A DNA stretch of 9,893 nt from assembly GCA_021156385.1 (NCBI GenBank), contig JAJNDL010000031.1:1-9893 (forward strand), written 5' to 3'. The notes under the pieces are model-generated. The model ran no database searches. It was not told where the DNA came from and was given only the letters and a program-made list of their open reading frames with translations. The translations under genes and the position numbers were made by a program. Positions 1 through 7,579 of the stretch are shown one piece after another. Position 1 is the first letter of the stretch. Every line of letters starts with the position of its first letter. Source of the DNA: Moraxellaceae bacterium (GTDB lineage: Bacteria; Pseudomonadota; Gammaproteobacteria; Pseudomonadales; Moraxellaceae).

Positions 1-1400
1 GCGGCATCGGCTCGCTGCTCAGCTTCATGCTGTTCAACATCCTGCCGACCATCCTCGAGATCACCTTCATCACCATCATTCTGGTCTCGCTCTACGACTG
101 GCGCTTCGCCGTGGTGACCCTGGGCACGCTCACCACCTATATCGCCTGGACCATCGTCGTCACCGAGTGGCGCACCAAGACGCGCCGGGCCATGAACGAG
201 CAGGATTCGCGCGCCAATACGCGGGCGGTGGATTCGCTGCTCAACTACGAGACGGTGAAGTATTTCGGCAACGAGAAGTTCGAGGCGGCGCGCTACGACG
301 AGTCCATGGCGCAGTGGGAGCGTTCCGCCATCCAGAACGAGAAGTCCATCGGCATCCTCAACAGTGGCCAGTCCGCCATCATCGCCATCGGTGTCACGCT
401 GCTGGTGTGGCTGGCGGCGGACGGCGTGGTGCGCGGCGCCATGACGCTGGGCGACCTCGTCGCGGTCAATGCCTTCCTGATCCAGCTCTACTCGCCGCTC
501 AACGTGCTGGGCATGGCCTACCGCGAGATCAAGCAGGCCCTCACCGACATGGAGAAGATGTTCAGCCTCATGCACGAAGAGCAGGAGATCGTCGACCGAC
601 CCGGCGCCCTGGCGCTGCGCACGGAGGCGGCCACGGTGCATTTCGAGCACGTCGATTTCGGCTACGACCAGAACCGCCAGATCCTCTTCGACATGGACTT
701 CACCATCCCGGCCGGCAAGACGGTGGCGGTGGTGGGCAGCTCCGGTGCCGGCAAGTCGACGCTGTCGCGCCTGCTGTTCCGCTTCTACGAGCCCGATCGC
801 GGCGCCGTGCGCATCAACGGCACCGATGTGCGCGACCTGACGCAGGACAGCCTGCGCGCGCACATCGGCATCGTTCCGCAGGACACCGTGCTGTTCAACG
901 ACACGATCTACTACAACGTCGCCTACGGACGGACCGGTGCTTCGCGCGAGGAAGTGGTGGAGGCGGCGCGCGCCGCGCACATCCTCGATTTCGTGCAGAG
1001 CCTGCCGCAGGGCTGGGACACGCCGGTGGGCGAGCGCGGCCTCAAGCTCTCCGGCGGCGAGAAGCAGCGCGTCGCCATCGCGCGCACGCTGCTCAAGAAC
1101 CCGCCCATCCTGGTGCTCGACGAGGCCACCTCGGCGCTGGATTCCAAGACCGAGCGCGCCATCCAGGCCGAGCTGCACGCCATCGCCGCCGAGCGCACCA
1201 CGCTCATCGTCGCGCACCGGCTCTCCACCGTGGTCGATGCCGACGAAATCCTGGTGATGGAGCAGGGGCATATCGTCGAGCGCGGCACGCACCGCGAACT
1301 GCTGGCGCGCGACGGCATCTATGCGCGGTTATGGGCGCTGCAGCAGAGCGAGGCGGAGAAGGAGGAACAGCTGGACGCGCCGTCCGGACTGCAGGCCTGA
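1..1400 (+). CDS. Atm1/HMT1-family ABC exporter, permease-ATPase fusion (5' partial)
   Basis: This is the 3' part of a half-size ABC exporter; the reading frame enters at base 3, so the true start lies left of the window. The visible 465 residues compare with about 600 in the family, so the N-terminal region and probably TM1-2 are missing. Roughly four hydrophobic segments remain (first 25 residues, about 36-55, 122-145 and 148-172). They are followed by a complete nucleotide-binding domain: Walker A GSSGAGKST (735-761), Q-loop VPQD, signature LSGGEKQR (1047-1070), Walker B ILVLDEATSALD (1107-1142) and the H-loop histidine at 1215-1217. The segment SLLNYETVKYFGNE is characteristic of Atm1/HMT1 transporters, which export glutathione- or metal-thiol conjugates across the inner membrane. 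That subfamily assignment comes from sequence resemblance; the substrate here is unknown. The gene faces putA tail to tail. Confidence 0.93.
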   Translation, partial: GIGSLLSFMLFNILPTILEITFITIILVSLYDWRFAVVTLGTLTTYIAWTIVVTEWRTKTRRAMNEQDSRANTRAVDSLLNYETVKYFGNEKFEAARYDESMAQWERSAIQNEKSIGILNSGQSAIIAIGVTLLVWLAADGVVRGAMTLGDLVAVNAFLIQLYSPLNVLGMAYREIKQALTDMEKMFSLMHEEQEIVDRPGALALRTEAATVHFEHVDFGYDQNRQILFDMDFTIPAGKTVAVVGSSGAGKSTLSRLLFRFYEPDRGAVRINGTDVRDLTQDSLRAHIGIVPQDTVLFNDTIYYNVAYGRTGASREEVVEAARAAHILDFVQSLPQGWDTPVGERGLKLSGGEKQRVAIARTLLKNPPILVLDEATSALDSKTERAIQAELHAIAAERTTLIVAHRLSTVVDADEILVMEQGHIVERGTHRELLARDGIYARLWALQQSEAEKEEQLDAPSGLQA

Positions 1401-1444
1401 GGCCGCACCGGCGTCAGGTGAGTGGAGCAGCACCGCAGGCGCGT

Positions 1445-1467
1445 CCGCCGGCATGTGAAACCGGCGG
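1445..1467. other. Stem-loop in the ABC exporter/putA convergent gap
   Basis: A perfect 7-bp stem CCGCCGG (1445-1451) pairs with CCGGCGG (1461-1467) around a 9-nt loop. It lies 44 nt after the exporter stop codon. No T-run follows on either strand, so it is not a canonical intrinsic terminator. It could act as a 3'-end stabiliser or be chance in GC-rich DNA. Confidence 0.35.
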
Positions 1468-1500
1468 CATGACGGGGATGTCGCTGCTGGGGTTCCTGCT

Positions 1501-1531
1501 GCACCGAGCTTGCCACTACCAGGCTTGGTGC
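1501..1531 (+). terminator. 12-bp hairpin, possible 3' end of the ABC exporter transcript
   Basis: Bases 1501-1512 pair with 1520-1531 around a 7-nt loop (CCACTAC): ten Watson-Crick pairs plus two G.U wobbles (1506/1526 and 1510/1522). On the opposite strand those two positions become C/A mismatches, so the helix is stronger in the rightward transcript, the one from the exporter. There is no U-tract after it. It is therefore at best an atypical terminator or a 3'-protecting hairpin, 100 nt after the exporter stop and 29 nt before the putA stop. Confidence 0.35.
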
Positions 1532-1559
1532 CCGTTGGAATCCGCCATGCAGCACCGGT

Positions 1560-4500
1560 CTATTCGAGGTTGAGCAGCGCCGTGTTCACGCCCAGGGCCG
1601 AGAGGTTGTTGGTGACAGTGCGCTCGGTCAGGAAGCGCAGCAGGTAGTGCGGGCCGCCGGCCTTGAAGCCGGTGCCGGAGAGGCCCTCGCCGCCGAAGGG
1701 CTGGCAGCCGACCACGGCGCCGATCTGGTTGCGGTTCAGGTAGATGTTGCCGACGCGCGCGCCCGAGGCGACGAAGTCCAGTGTCGACTGGATGCGGCTG
1801 TGCACGCCCAGCGTGAGGCCATAGCCGTTGGCGTTGATCCACTCCAGTACCTGCGGCAGTTCGCTGGCCTTCCAGGTGGCAATGCACAGCACCGGTCCGA
1901 AGATCTCCACGCGCGGCAGGTCCTCGCGCGCGAGCAGGAAGGCATGCGGCGCCACGAAATGGCCACGCGCCTCGGCCGGCGGCATGGCGCGCGCCTGCCA
2001 GCGCGCCTTGCCGGCCAGTTCCTCGATGACGGCCTCGAGCTGCGCACGGCTGGCGGCGTCGATGACCGGGCCCATGTCGGTCTGGAACAGGCCGGGATCG
2101 CCGACGCGCCATTCGTCCAGCATGCCGGCGAGACGCTCCTGCACGATGCCGGCGATCTCCTCCTGCAGCCACAGCACGCGCAGCGCCGAGCAGCGCTGGC
2201 CGGCGCTGTTGAAGGCCGACACCATGACGTCGGCGGCGAGCTGCTCGGGCAGCGACGAGCTGTCGGCGATCATGACGTTGAGGCCGCCGGTCTCCGCGAT
2301 CAGCGGCAGGCGCGCGCCGTCGCGCGCGGCGAGCCGGCGGCTGATGTCGGTGGCGACCTCGGCCGAGCCGGTGAAGGCGACGCCGGCCAGCATCGGGTGC
2401 GTGAGCAGGGGCTCGGCGAGCGCCTTGCTCGGCCCCGGCACCAGCTGCAGCACGTCGCGTGGAATGCCGGCGGCATGCGCCATCTGCACGGCGCGGAAGG
2501 CGACCAGCGGCGTCTGGCTGGCCGGCTTGGCGAGGACGGTGTTGCCCGCGGCCAGCGCGGCGGCGATCTGGCCGATGAAGATGGCGAGCGGGAAATTCCA
2601 CGGACTGATGCAGAGGAAGACGCCGCGCCCGTGCAGGCTGAGGTGGTTGCTCTCGCCGGCGATGCCGGGCAGCTCGCGCGGCGTGCACAGGCGCTCCGCC
2701 TCGTTGGCGTAGTAGTGGCAGAAGTCGATGGCCTCGCGCCATTCCGCGAGGGCGTCCATCAGTACCTTGCCGCCTTCGCGCATGAGCAGCCCGAGCAGCT
2801 CGTTGCGGTTCCGCTCGAGCTGGGCCGCCAGCTCGCGCAGCAGGTTGGCGCGGCCGGCCACCGGCAGCGCATGCCAGCGCGCAAAGGCATGGCGGGCCTG
2901 CAGGTAGGCCTGGCCGATCTCGAGCGGCGTGGCGGGACGCAGGGTGCCGATGACCTTGTCGGCGTGCGCGGGACTGCAGCGGCGTTCCACCACCACGTCG
3001 ATGCCGTGCTCCGCCTCGGTGAGGGAGGTTGCCTCGATCGGCGCGAACTTCGGCAGGTGCTGGCGCAGCACCTGCAGCGTGGCGGCGTCGGCCGGCGTGA
3101 AGCCGGGCGCCAGCAGGCGGTCGGGGAGGATGTGCAGCGGCGCGGGAATTTGCGGATGCGGCGTCACCGGATGGCCGACCTTCGCCAGCGGATCCTGCAC
3201 CAGCGCCTCGGCCGGGATGCTCTTGTCGGTGAGCTGGTTGACGAAGGACTGCGAGCTGCCGTTCTCGAGCAGGCGGCGGACAAGGTAGGGCAGCAGCGTC
3301 TGGAAGGCGCCCACCGGGGCATAGACGCGCAGCGGCCGCTGCGTCGCCTCGTGGAAGGCGGCATGTACGGCATCGCCCATGCCCACCAGCTTCTGCACCT
3401 CGTAGTCGGCACCCTGCTGCTGCGCGCAGGTCTCTATCCAGGCCAGGGTGTGCGCGTTGTGCGTGGCGAACTGCGGGAAGAAGGCCTCGCGGTTGGCGAG
3501 CAGCTTGCGCGCGCAGGCGAGGTAGGCGATGTCGCTGTGCGCCTTGCGCGTGTACACCGGATAGTCCGCCAGGCCCTGGAACTGCGCGCGCTTGATCTCG
3601 GTGTCCCAGTAGGCGCCCTTCACCAGGCGCACCGGCACCGGATGGCGGAACTCGCCGGCGATGCGGCCGAGCAGCTCCAGCACCGCCGGCGCGCGCTTCT
3701 GGTAGGCCTGCACGGCGAGGCCGAGGCCGCCCCAGCGGCGCAGCGCGGGCAGGCGCGCCATCTCGGAGTAGATGGCGACGGTGAGTTCCAGGCGCTCGCT
3801 CTCCTCGGCATCGAGCGTGATGGGGATGCCGGCCTCGGTGGCGAGCTCCGCCAGCGTGCGCAGGCGCGGCAGCAGCTCGCGCACCAGGCGGTCCCACTGC
3901 GCGTATTCGAAGCGCGGATGCAGCGCCGAGAGCTTGATGGAGATGCCGTCGCGCGCCAGCAGCGGCAGGTCTTCGCCTTGGCCGGCAAGTGTCTCGATGG
4001 CGTTGCGGTAATCCTGGAAATAGCGGCGCGTATCGTCGGCGGTCTGTGCCGCCTCGCCGAGCCGGTCGAAGGAGTAGCGCAGGCCGGGCTTGCGGCGGAC
4101 CAGGGCCTGCACCATGTCCTCGCCGAGCACGAACTGGCCGGCGAGGAACTGCAGGCCGGCCTCGATGGCGCGGCGGAAGAGGGCGTCGCCCATCTTCAGC
4201 ACCAGGGCGCGCCAGGTGCCGGAGAGGCTCTCCTCCTGGATGAAGCGCTTGCTGAAGGTGAGGCCGAAGCCGGCGAGCTGCACCGGCAGGGGGCTGCCCT
4301 GCAGGCCGGTGGTCCAGTCGCCGCGCACGACGAGATCGTTGATGAGGCGGTTGGCGGACTCCCTGTCGGGAATCCGCAGCAGCGCCTCGGCCAGGGTGAG
4401 GAGGGCGCGGCCTTCCTCGCTGGAGAGCTTCCAGGTGGCGAGGAATTCGTTGAAGGCGGGCGAACGGTGCGTGCGGGCGGTAGTGACGACGCGCAACGCC

Positions 4501-4640
4501 AGCTCGCCCACGGCCGGATCGTCGAGGCTGGCCTGCGGCAGCAGCTTCTCCAGTGCCTGGGCCTCGTCCAGGCTGGCCAGAGTGCGCATGGCGTGGAAGT
4601 CGCAGGGCAGTTCGGGCAGGTCCTGCAGCAGCGGATTCAT
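1560..4640 (-). CDS. putA: PutA: bifunctional proline dehydrogenase / L-glutamate gamma-semialdehyde dehydrogenase, short form
   Basis: PutA oxidises proline to P5C with FAD, then the hydrolysed semialdehyde to glutamate with NAD+, passing the intermediate between sites. The protein has 1026 residues. The PRODH barrel (about 120-480) shows GISIKLSALHPRFEY (232-246), DAEES (277-281), RLVKGAYWDTEIKRAQ (338-353), FATHNAHT and the proline-carboxylate arginine pair in RRLLENG (455-456). The ALDH domain (about 545-1015) shows ISPWNFP, FTGS, catalytic Glu in ETGG (783), catalytic Cys in SAGQRCSAL (817), EIFGPV and PFGGEGLSGTG. The N-terminus begins directly with the alpha-helical arm, with no ribbon-helix-helix domain as in the 1320-residue E. 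coli protein, so this PutA should not repress its own gene. ATG at 4640 is chosen because GAGAGGAAC lies just upstream; the longer frame needs a TTG at 4664 without such a site. The gene is divergent from nadA. Confidence 0.97.
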   Translation of the reverse strand: MNPLLQDLPELPCDFHAMRTLASLDEAQALEKLLPQASLDDPAVGELALRVVTTARTHRSPAFNEFLATWKLSSEEGRALLTLAEALLRIPDRESANRLINDLVVRGDWTTGLQGSPLPVQLAGFGLTFSKRFIQEESLSGTWRALVLKMGDALFRRAIEAGLQFLAGQFVLGEDMVQALVRRKPGLRYSFDRLGEAAQTADDTRRYFQDYRNAIETLAGQGEDLPLLARDGISIKLSALHPRFEYAQWDRLVRELLPRLRTLAELATEAGIPITLDAEESERLELTVAIYSEMARLPALRRWGGLGLAVQAYQKRAPAVLELLGRIAGEFRHPVPVRLVKGAYWDTEIKRAQFQGLADYPVYTRKAHSDIAYLACARKLLANREAFFPQFATHNAHTLAWIETCAQQQGADYEVQKLVGMGDAVHAAFHEATQRPLRVYAPVGAFQTLLPYLVRRLLENGSSQSFVNQLTDKSIPAEALVQDPLAKVGHPVTPHPQIPAPLHILPDRLLAPGFTPADAATLQVLRQHLPKFAPIEATSLTEAEHGIDVVVERRCSPAHADKVIGTLRPATPLEIGQAYLQARHAFARWHALPVAGRANLLRELAAQLERNRNELLGLLMREGGKVLMDALAEWREAIDFCHYYANEAERLCTPRELPGIAGESNHLSLHGRGVFLCISPWNFPLAIFIGQIAAALAAGNTVLAKPASQTPLVAFRAVQMAHAAGIPRDVLQLVPGPSKALAEPLLTHPMLAGVAFTGSAEVATDISRRLAARDGARLPLIAETGGLNVMIADSSSLPEQLAADVMVSAFNSAGQRCSALRVLWLQEEIAGIVQERLAGMLDEWRVGDPGLFQTDMGPVIDAASRAQLEAVIEELAGKARWQARAMPPAEARGHFVAPHAFLLAREDLPRVEIFGPVLCIATWKASELPQVLEWINANGYGLTLGVHSRIQSTLDFVASGARVGNIYLNRNQIGAVVGCQPFGGEGLSGTGFKAGGPHYLLRFLTERTVTNNLSALGVNTALLNLE

Positions 4641-4685
4641 GAGTTCCTCTCGAGCCTCGGGCAACGCGGCGCTCCCTCACCCATC

Positions 4686-4714
4686 AGTTAAGTGGAAGCT
4701 CTGCCGTTTGCAAA
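4686..4714 (-). promoter_or_regulatory. Candidate putA promoter
   Basis: On the minus strand TTTGCA (4714-4709, 4/6 to the -35 consensus) is separated by 17 nt from TTAACT (4691-4686, 3/6 to the -10 consensus). This would start transcription near 4680, about 40 nt ahead of the putA ATG. The boxes are weak, so the call rests mainly on spacing and position. Confidence 0.3.
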
Positions 4715-4715
4715 C
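4706..4715. promoter_or_regulatory. Perfect 10-bp palindrome, possible operator in the putA/nadA promoter region
   Basis: GTTTGCAAAC is its own reverse complement and covers the candidate putA -35 box. It is further bracketed by CTGCC (4701-4705) and GGCAG (4722-4726), which can also pair. The placement suits a repressor of putA, but the regulator cannot be named from the sequence. It resembles but does not match the GTTGCA element read by RHH-containing PutA proteins. Confidence 0.4.
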
Positions 4716-4769
4716 CGGTATGGCAGGGATTCCACCGGGGCAGGAAGGCCTGCTCTGGGGATCAGGGGC

Positions 4770-4778
4770 TGTTAGAAT
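4770..4778 (+). promoter_or_regulatory. Extended -10 promoter element of nadA
   Basis: TGTTAGAAT fits the extended -10 pattern TGnTATAAT with one mismatch in the hexamer (TAGAAT). No good -35 box lies 16-18 nt upstream, which is usual for extended -10 promoters. Transcription would begin near 4785, leaving a leader of about 23 nt. TATATA at 4784-4789 is an alternative -10 that would leave only about 12 nt. Confidence 0.5.
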
Positions 4779-4807
4779 TCAGGTATATACCCAATTGCGG
4801 ATTTCCC

Positions 4808-5881
4808 ATGAGCCAACTCATCGACAATCGCGCCAAGCTCGTGGTCCAGGAATACCTGGACCACATGCACGAGCACCAGGACACCCTCTCGCGTGAACAG
4901 AAGGACCGGCTGCGCGCCCGCATCAAGGAACTGCTGAAGCGCGAGGATGCGGTGCTGGTCGCGCACTACTACACCGACGCCGAGCTGCAGTCGCTCGCCG
5001 AGGAAACCGGCGGCTGCGTGTCCGACTCGCTGGAGATGGCGCGCTTCGGCAATGCCCATCCCGCGAAGACGCTGGTCGTGGCCGGCGTGAAGTTCATGGG
5101 CGAGACCGCCAAGATCCTGAATCCGGAAAAGCGCGTGCTGATGCCGACGCTGGAGGCGACCTGCTCGCTGGACCTCGGCTGTCCGGTCGACGAGTTCACC
5201 GCCTTCTGCGATGCGCATCCCGACCACACCGTGGTCGTGTACGCCAACACCTCGGCCGCGGTGAAGGCGCGCGCCGACTGGGTGGTGACTTCCAGCATAG
5301 CCGTCGACGTGATCGAGCATCTTGCCGACAAGGGCGAGAAGATCATCTGGGCGCCGGACAAGCACCTCGGCCACTACGTGCAGAAGGTGACGGGCGCCGA
5401 CATGCTGATCTGGGACGGTGCCTGCATCGTGCACGAGGAGTTCAAGGCGCGCGGCATCCTCGACCTGAAGAAGGTGCATCCCGATGCCGCCGTGCTCGTG
5501 CATCCGGAGTCGCCGGATGCCGTGGTGGAGATTGCCGATGCCGTGGGCTCGACCTCGCAGCTCATCGCGGCGGCGAAGAACCTGCCCAACAAGCGCCTGA
5601 TCGTCGCCACTGACAAGGGCATCTTCTACAAGATGCAGCAGGCGGCGCCGGAGAAGGAGTTCTTCGAGGCGCCGACCGCGGGCAGCGGGGCGACCTGCCG
5701 CTCCTGCGCGCACTGTCCGTGGATGGCGATGAATGCGCTCGACAACCTCGCGCACGTGCTCAAGACCGGCGACCAGGAAATCCATGTCGATCCGGAGATC
5801 GGCCGTCAGGCGGTGATCCCGCTGCAGCGCATGCTGGATTTCGCGAAGCAGCTGAAACTCGCGACCAAGGGGAACGCATGA
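4808..5881 (+). CDS. nadA: NadA quinolinate synthase
   Basis: NadA condenses iminoaspartate with dihydroxyacetone phosphate to quinolinate, the ring precursor in de novo NAD synthesis, using a [4Fe-4S] cluster in the cytoplasm. The 357-residue product matches the usual length. Three cluster cysteines are visible: C119 ([11 protein letters not shown]), C206 ([10 protein letters not shown]) and C303 in [10 protein letters not shown], the CxxCxxC motif at 297-303. They sit six residues later than C113, C200 and C297 of E. coli NadA, so the spacing is conserved. Other typical segments are [11 protein letters not shown] (51-61), [13 protein letters not shown] and [12 protein letters not shown] at 4808 gives the expected N-terminal length, although the Shine-Dalgarno match upstream is poor. 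NadB and NadC are not in the window. The gene appears monocistronic, ending in the hairpins at 5897-5954. Confidence 0.97.
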   Translation: MSQLIDNRAKLVVQEYLDHMHEHQDTLSREQKDRLRARIKELLKREDAVLVAHYYTDAELQSLAEETGGCVSDSLEMARFGNAHPAKTLVVAGVKFMGETAKILNPEKRVLMPTLEATCSLDLGCPVDEFTAFCDAHPDHTVVVYANTSAAVKARADWVVTSSIAVDVIEHLADKGEKIIWAPDKHLGHYVQKVTGADMLIWDGACIVHEEFKARGILDLKKVHPDAAVLVHPESPDAVVEIADAVGSTSQLIAAAKNLPNKRLIVATDKGIFYKMQQAAPEKEFFEAPTAGSGATCRSCAHCPWMAMNALDNLAHVLKTGDQEIHVDPEIGRQAVIPLQRMLDFAKQLKLATKGNA

Positions 5882-5896
5882 GCGTGTGCGTCGTTG

Positions 5897-5920
5897 CCGG
5901 CCTGCCCTGGAGCAGGCCGG
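5897..5920. other. 9-bp hairpin directly after nadA
   Basis: CCGGCCTGC (5897-5905) pairs perfectly with GCAGGCCGG (5912-5920) around a 6-nt loop, starting 16 nt after the nadA stop. No T-run follows, so it probably supports or protects the 3' end set by the terminator just downstream. Confidence 0.5.
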
Positions 5921-5928
5921 TATGCCGG

Positions 5929-5954
5929 AAAAGGCCCGCTACGGCGGGCCTTTT
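5929..5954. terminator. Bidirectional intrinsic terminator between nadA and the DUF4142 genes
   Basis: AAAAGGCCCGC (5929-5939) pairs over all 11 bp with GCGGGCCTTTT (5944-5954), enclosing TACG. As RNA the loop is C(UACG)G, a member of the very stable UNCG tetraloop class. T4 closes it on the plus strand and A4 gives U4 on the minus strand. It serves nadA from the left and the convergent DUF4142 unit from the right. Confidence 0.88.
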
Positions 5955-5989
5955 CACATCCGGACGGACGCGCGGACGAGCTGCCGCAC

Positions 5990-6658
5990 TCAGGGCTTCT
6001 GCTTGATCTGGCCGTGGACCTGTTCGGCCATCTGCAGGTGGTTGCGCAGCTTGGGCAGCATTTCCGAGGCGAACTGCTTGAGCTCGGTACTCTGGCCGTC
6101 GCGGCCCTGCTCCTCGAAGAGCTCGATCATCTTCTTGTGGTCCTTGATCTGGGACTCGATGTAGGTCTCGTCGAATTCCTTCTCGCGCTGCTTGTTCAGC
6201 TTCTTCGCCATGCGGCGGTGCATGAAGTCGAGATCGGCGGGCGGGGTCACGCCCATCGAGCCGGCGATGTTCATGAGGCGCTGGTTGCCTGCGGTGTGCT
6301 CGGTCACCATGGCGTTGCCGTAGTCGCGCACTGCCTGGTTCTGGCCCTTCTGCGCGGCGAGCTGCCCCATCTGCACTTCCGCCATGCCGCCGACGGCGGC
6401 CTTCTCGATGAACTTGCGGTCCTGGCGGCTGATTTCCTTCGCAGTCTGTTGCGCTGCGGCGGACGAAGCCTGCACCGGCGTGTCACCGGTCGTGTTGGTG
6501 GCGGGAGCGCCCGGCGTGCCGGAGGCGCCCGGTGCCGGCGTGGCGCCGGCGGGTACGCTGTTGCCGGTGTCGCCGTACTGGTCGGGGCCTTCCGCGGCAG
6601 CGGGCAGCGCCAGGCACAGGGCCAGCAGCGAGGTGGTGGCGATAGCGGTCTTCTTCAT
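5990..6658 (-). CDS. Exported DUF4142-family protein (first paralogue)
   Basis: The 222-residue product has a clear Sec signal peptide (MKK, hydrophobic core, ALPAAA, predicted cleavage near residue 22). A low-complexity Gly/Ala/Pro/Thr-rich linker follows (about 30-70), then an all-alpha DUF4142 domain (about 78-214). Typical features are the HTAGN segment (121-125) and the helix IKDHKKMIELFEEQ. DUF4142 proteins are predicted four-helix, ferritin-like secreted proteins without an established biochemical role; some are reported as stress-associated. The ATG at 6658 is chosen because AAGGAGA lies at good spacing; the TTG at 6664 would sit on top of that site. The gene follows its paralogue by 48 bp on the same strand and ends 35 bp before the shared terminator. 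I am confident of the family but not of the function. Confidence 0.88.
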   Translation of the reverse strand: MKKTAIATTSLLALCLALPAAAEGPDQYGDTGNSVPAGATPAPGASGTPGAPATNTTGDTPVQASSAAAQQTAKEISRQDRKFIEKAAVGGMAEVQMGQLAAQKGQNQAVRDYGNAMVTEHTAGNQRLMNIAGSMGVTPPADLDFMHRRMAKKLNKQREKEFDETYIESQIKDHKKMIELFEEQGRDGQSTELKQFASEMLPKLRNHLQMAEQVHGQIKQKP

Positions 6659-6681
6659 GGCCAATCTCCTTTTGGTCGGGT

Positions 6682-6696
6682 TTCCGGAGTTCCGGA
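6682..6696. repeat. Tandem TTCCGGA repeat / small hairpin between the DUF4142 genes
   Basis: TTCCGGA occurs at 6682-6688 and again at 6690-6696. The pair can also fold as a 5-bp stem TCCGG/CCGGA with the loop AGTT. It lies in the 48-bp intercistronic gap, upstream of the ribosome binding site of the second gene. It might tune relative expression, or be chance. Confidence 0.3.
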
Positions 6697-6706
6697 TAGG
6701 GGGTGG

Positions 6707-7306
6707 TCAGGGTGAGGCGGCGGGACAGTCGCGGCAGGGGGCTGCGCCGGCCTTCATGCTTTCCGCGAGCTTGCTGATGCGCTGCAGGTTGGCGCGCAGT
6801 TGCGGCAGCAGCTCTGCCGCGAATTTTTTCAGCTCGGCGTTCTCGCCGACGCCCATCTGCATTTCCAGCAGCGCAACGAGATCGCGGTGATCACGCTGCT
6901 GCAGCTCGAGGTAGAGGTGGTCGAAGTCGGCGGCGCCGGGTTCGCGGAGCCGGTCGGCGATGGCCTTGTGCTCGGCATCGGGTTCGTCGGGCAACGGTGC
7001 GAGCTGCATGGGGCCGAGCAGGTCCGCGAGGCGGCGGTTGGCGGCCGCGAAATCCGCGGCGAGCCGGCTGCCAAGGCGGCGCAGCTCGGGGTCGTCGGCG
7101 AGGCGCCCGGCCAGCTCGCCGGTCTCGATCACGGCGAGGCCGGCAGTGACGAAGGCATCGACGAAGCCGCGGTCCTGTGGCAGCAGCGTGCGGGCAGCGG
7201 GAGGCTGGGCGCCGGCTTCCGCCGTGCTCAGCGGCGGCGTCAGCGCGGTCGCCGGCAGGGCGACCCCGAGGGCGAGCAGCAGCAGGGCAAAAGGCTGGTC
7301 CTTCAT
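6707..7306 (-). CDS. Exported DUF4142-like protein with C-terminal CxxC (second, divergent paralogue)
   Basis: This 199-residue protein is the upstream member of a two-gene unit. It has a signal peptide (about 1-21, cleavage near PATA) and a short Pro/Ala linker. An all-alpha domain (about 42-180) then matches its neighbour in layout: QDRGFVDAFVTAGLAVIETGELA, then LELQQRDHRDLVALLEMQ, then ELKKFAAELLPQLRANLQR. Compare TELKQFASEMLPKLRNHLQ in the neighbour. It differs in lacking the HTxxN segment (it has ADFAAAN). It also carries a tail, PCRDCPAASP, with a CxxC pair (C191, C194), the only cysteines in the protein. ATG at 7306 has AAGGGA at suitable spacing. Assignment to DUF4142 is by resemblance; function is unknown. 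The tail could be a redox or metal-binding pair, which is inference. Confidence 0.82.
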   Translation of the reverse strand: MKDQPFALLLLALGVALPATALTPPLSTAEAGAQPPAARTLLPQDRGFVDAFVTAGLAVIETGELAGRLADDPELRRLGSRLAADFAAANRRLADLLGPMQLAPLPDEPDAEHKAIADRLREPGAADFDHLYLELQQRDHRDLVALLEMQMGVGENAELKKFAAELLPQLRANLQRISKLAESMKAGAAPCRDCPAASP

Positions 7307-7533
7307 GGTCGCATCCCTTGGCTCTCCTTGCCGGGTGATGGCGTGACGGCGTTGCAGGTGACAGCGGCATCGAACGGCTGTTGTCGCTGCGGCCCGGCGG
7401 TGTCAGGCGCGCACACCGCAAAGCCAGCTGATTACCGCGTCAATGGCGCGAACCTTCAACTGCTCTCTCTTGTTGCTTTTGCTGAAAAATGTTGGGTTTT
7501 GTTGGGTGCGGCAGCGCCACGCCGGCGAGGCAA
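7307..7533. other. Intergenic region upstream of the DUF4142 unit
   Basis: This 227-bp stretch should hold the promoter of the two DUF4142 genes. On the minus strand a TTGACG box is present (about 7443-7438), but no convincing -10 lies 16-18 nt downstream. The left part has the AAGGAGAG and AAGGGA purine stretches next to the start codon. I see no further gene. Confidence 0.4.
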
Positions 7534-7564
7534 AAAAAAGGGCAGCCATCGGCTGCCCTTTTTT
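7532..7564 (-). terminator. Intrinsic terminator of the lipoprotein gene
   Basis: On the plus strand A8 (7532-7539) precedes GGGCAGCC (7540-7547), a 3-nt loop ATC, GGCTGCCC (7551-7558) and T6. Read from the minus strand this is an 8-bp GC stem followed by eight U residues, a canonical Rho-independent terminator. It begins 15 nt after the TAA of the lipoprotein gene. The A6/T6 flanks also pair, so it could work in both directions. Confidence 0.92.
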
Positions 7565-7579
7565 ATTGCGGCTACGGTT

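Noticed and set aside
167..1573. A 468-codon plus-strand frame inside the ABC exporter
   Set aside because: It is Arg/Ala/Gly/His-rich shadow translation. The exporter frame carries Walker A, signature, Walker B and H-loop motifs.
1516..4691. Very long open frames overlapping putA in other frames (a minus-strand frame of over 1000 codons from 4680 to 1516 and a plus-strand frame from 1647 to 4691)
   Set aside because: They are products of extreme third-position GC. The translations are Arg/Ala/Gly/His-rich without domain motifs, whereas the putA frame shows all catalytic motifs of both enzymes.
4706..4715. Considered as the GTTGCA operator bound by PutA itself
   Set aside because: The sequence has an extra T (GTTTGCA), and this PutA lacks the ribbon-helix-helix domain needed for binding.
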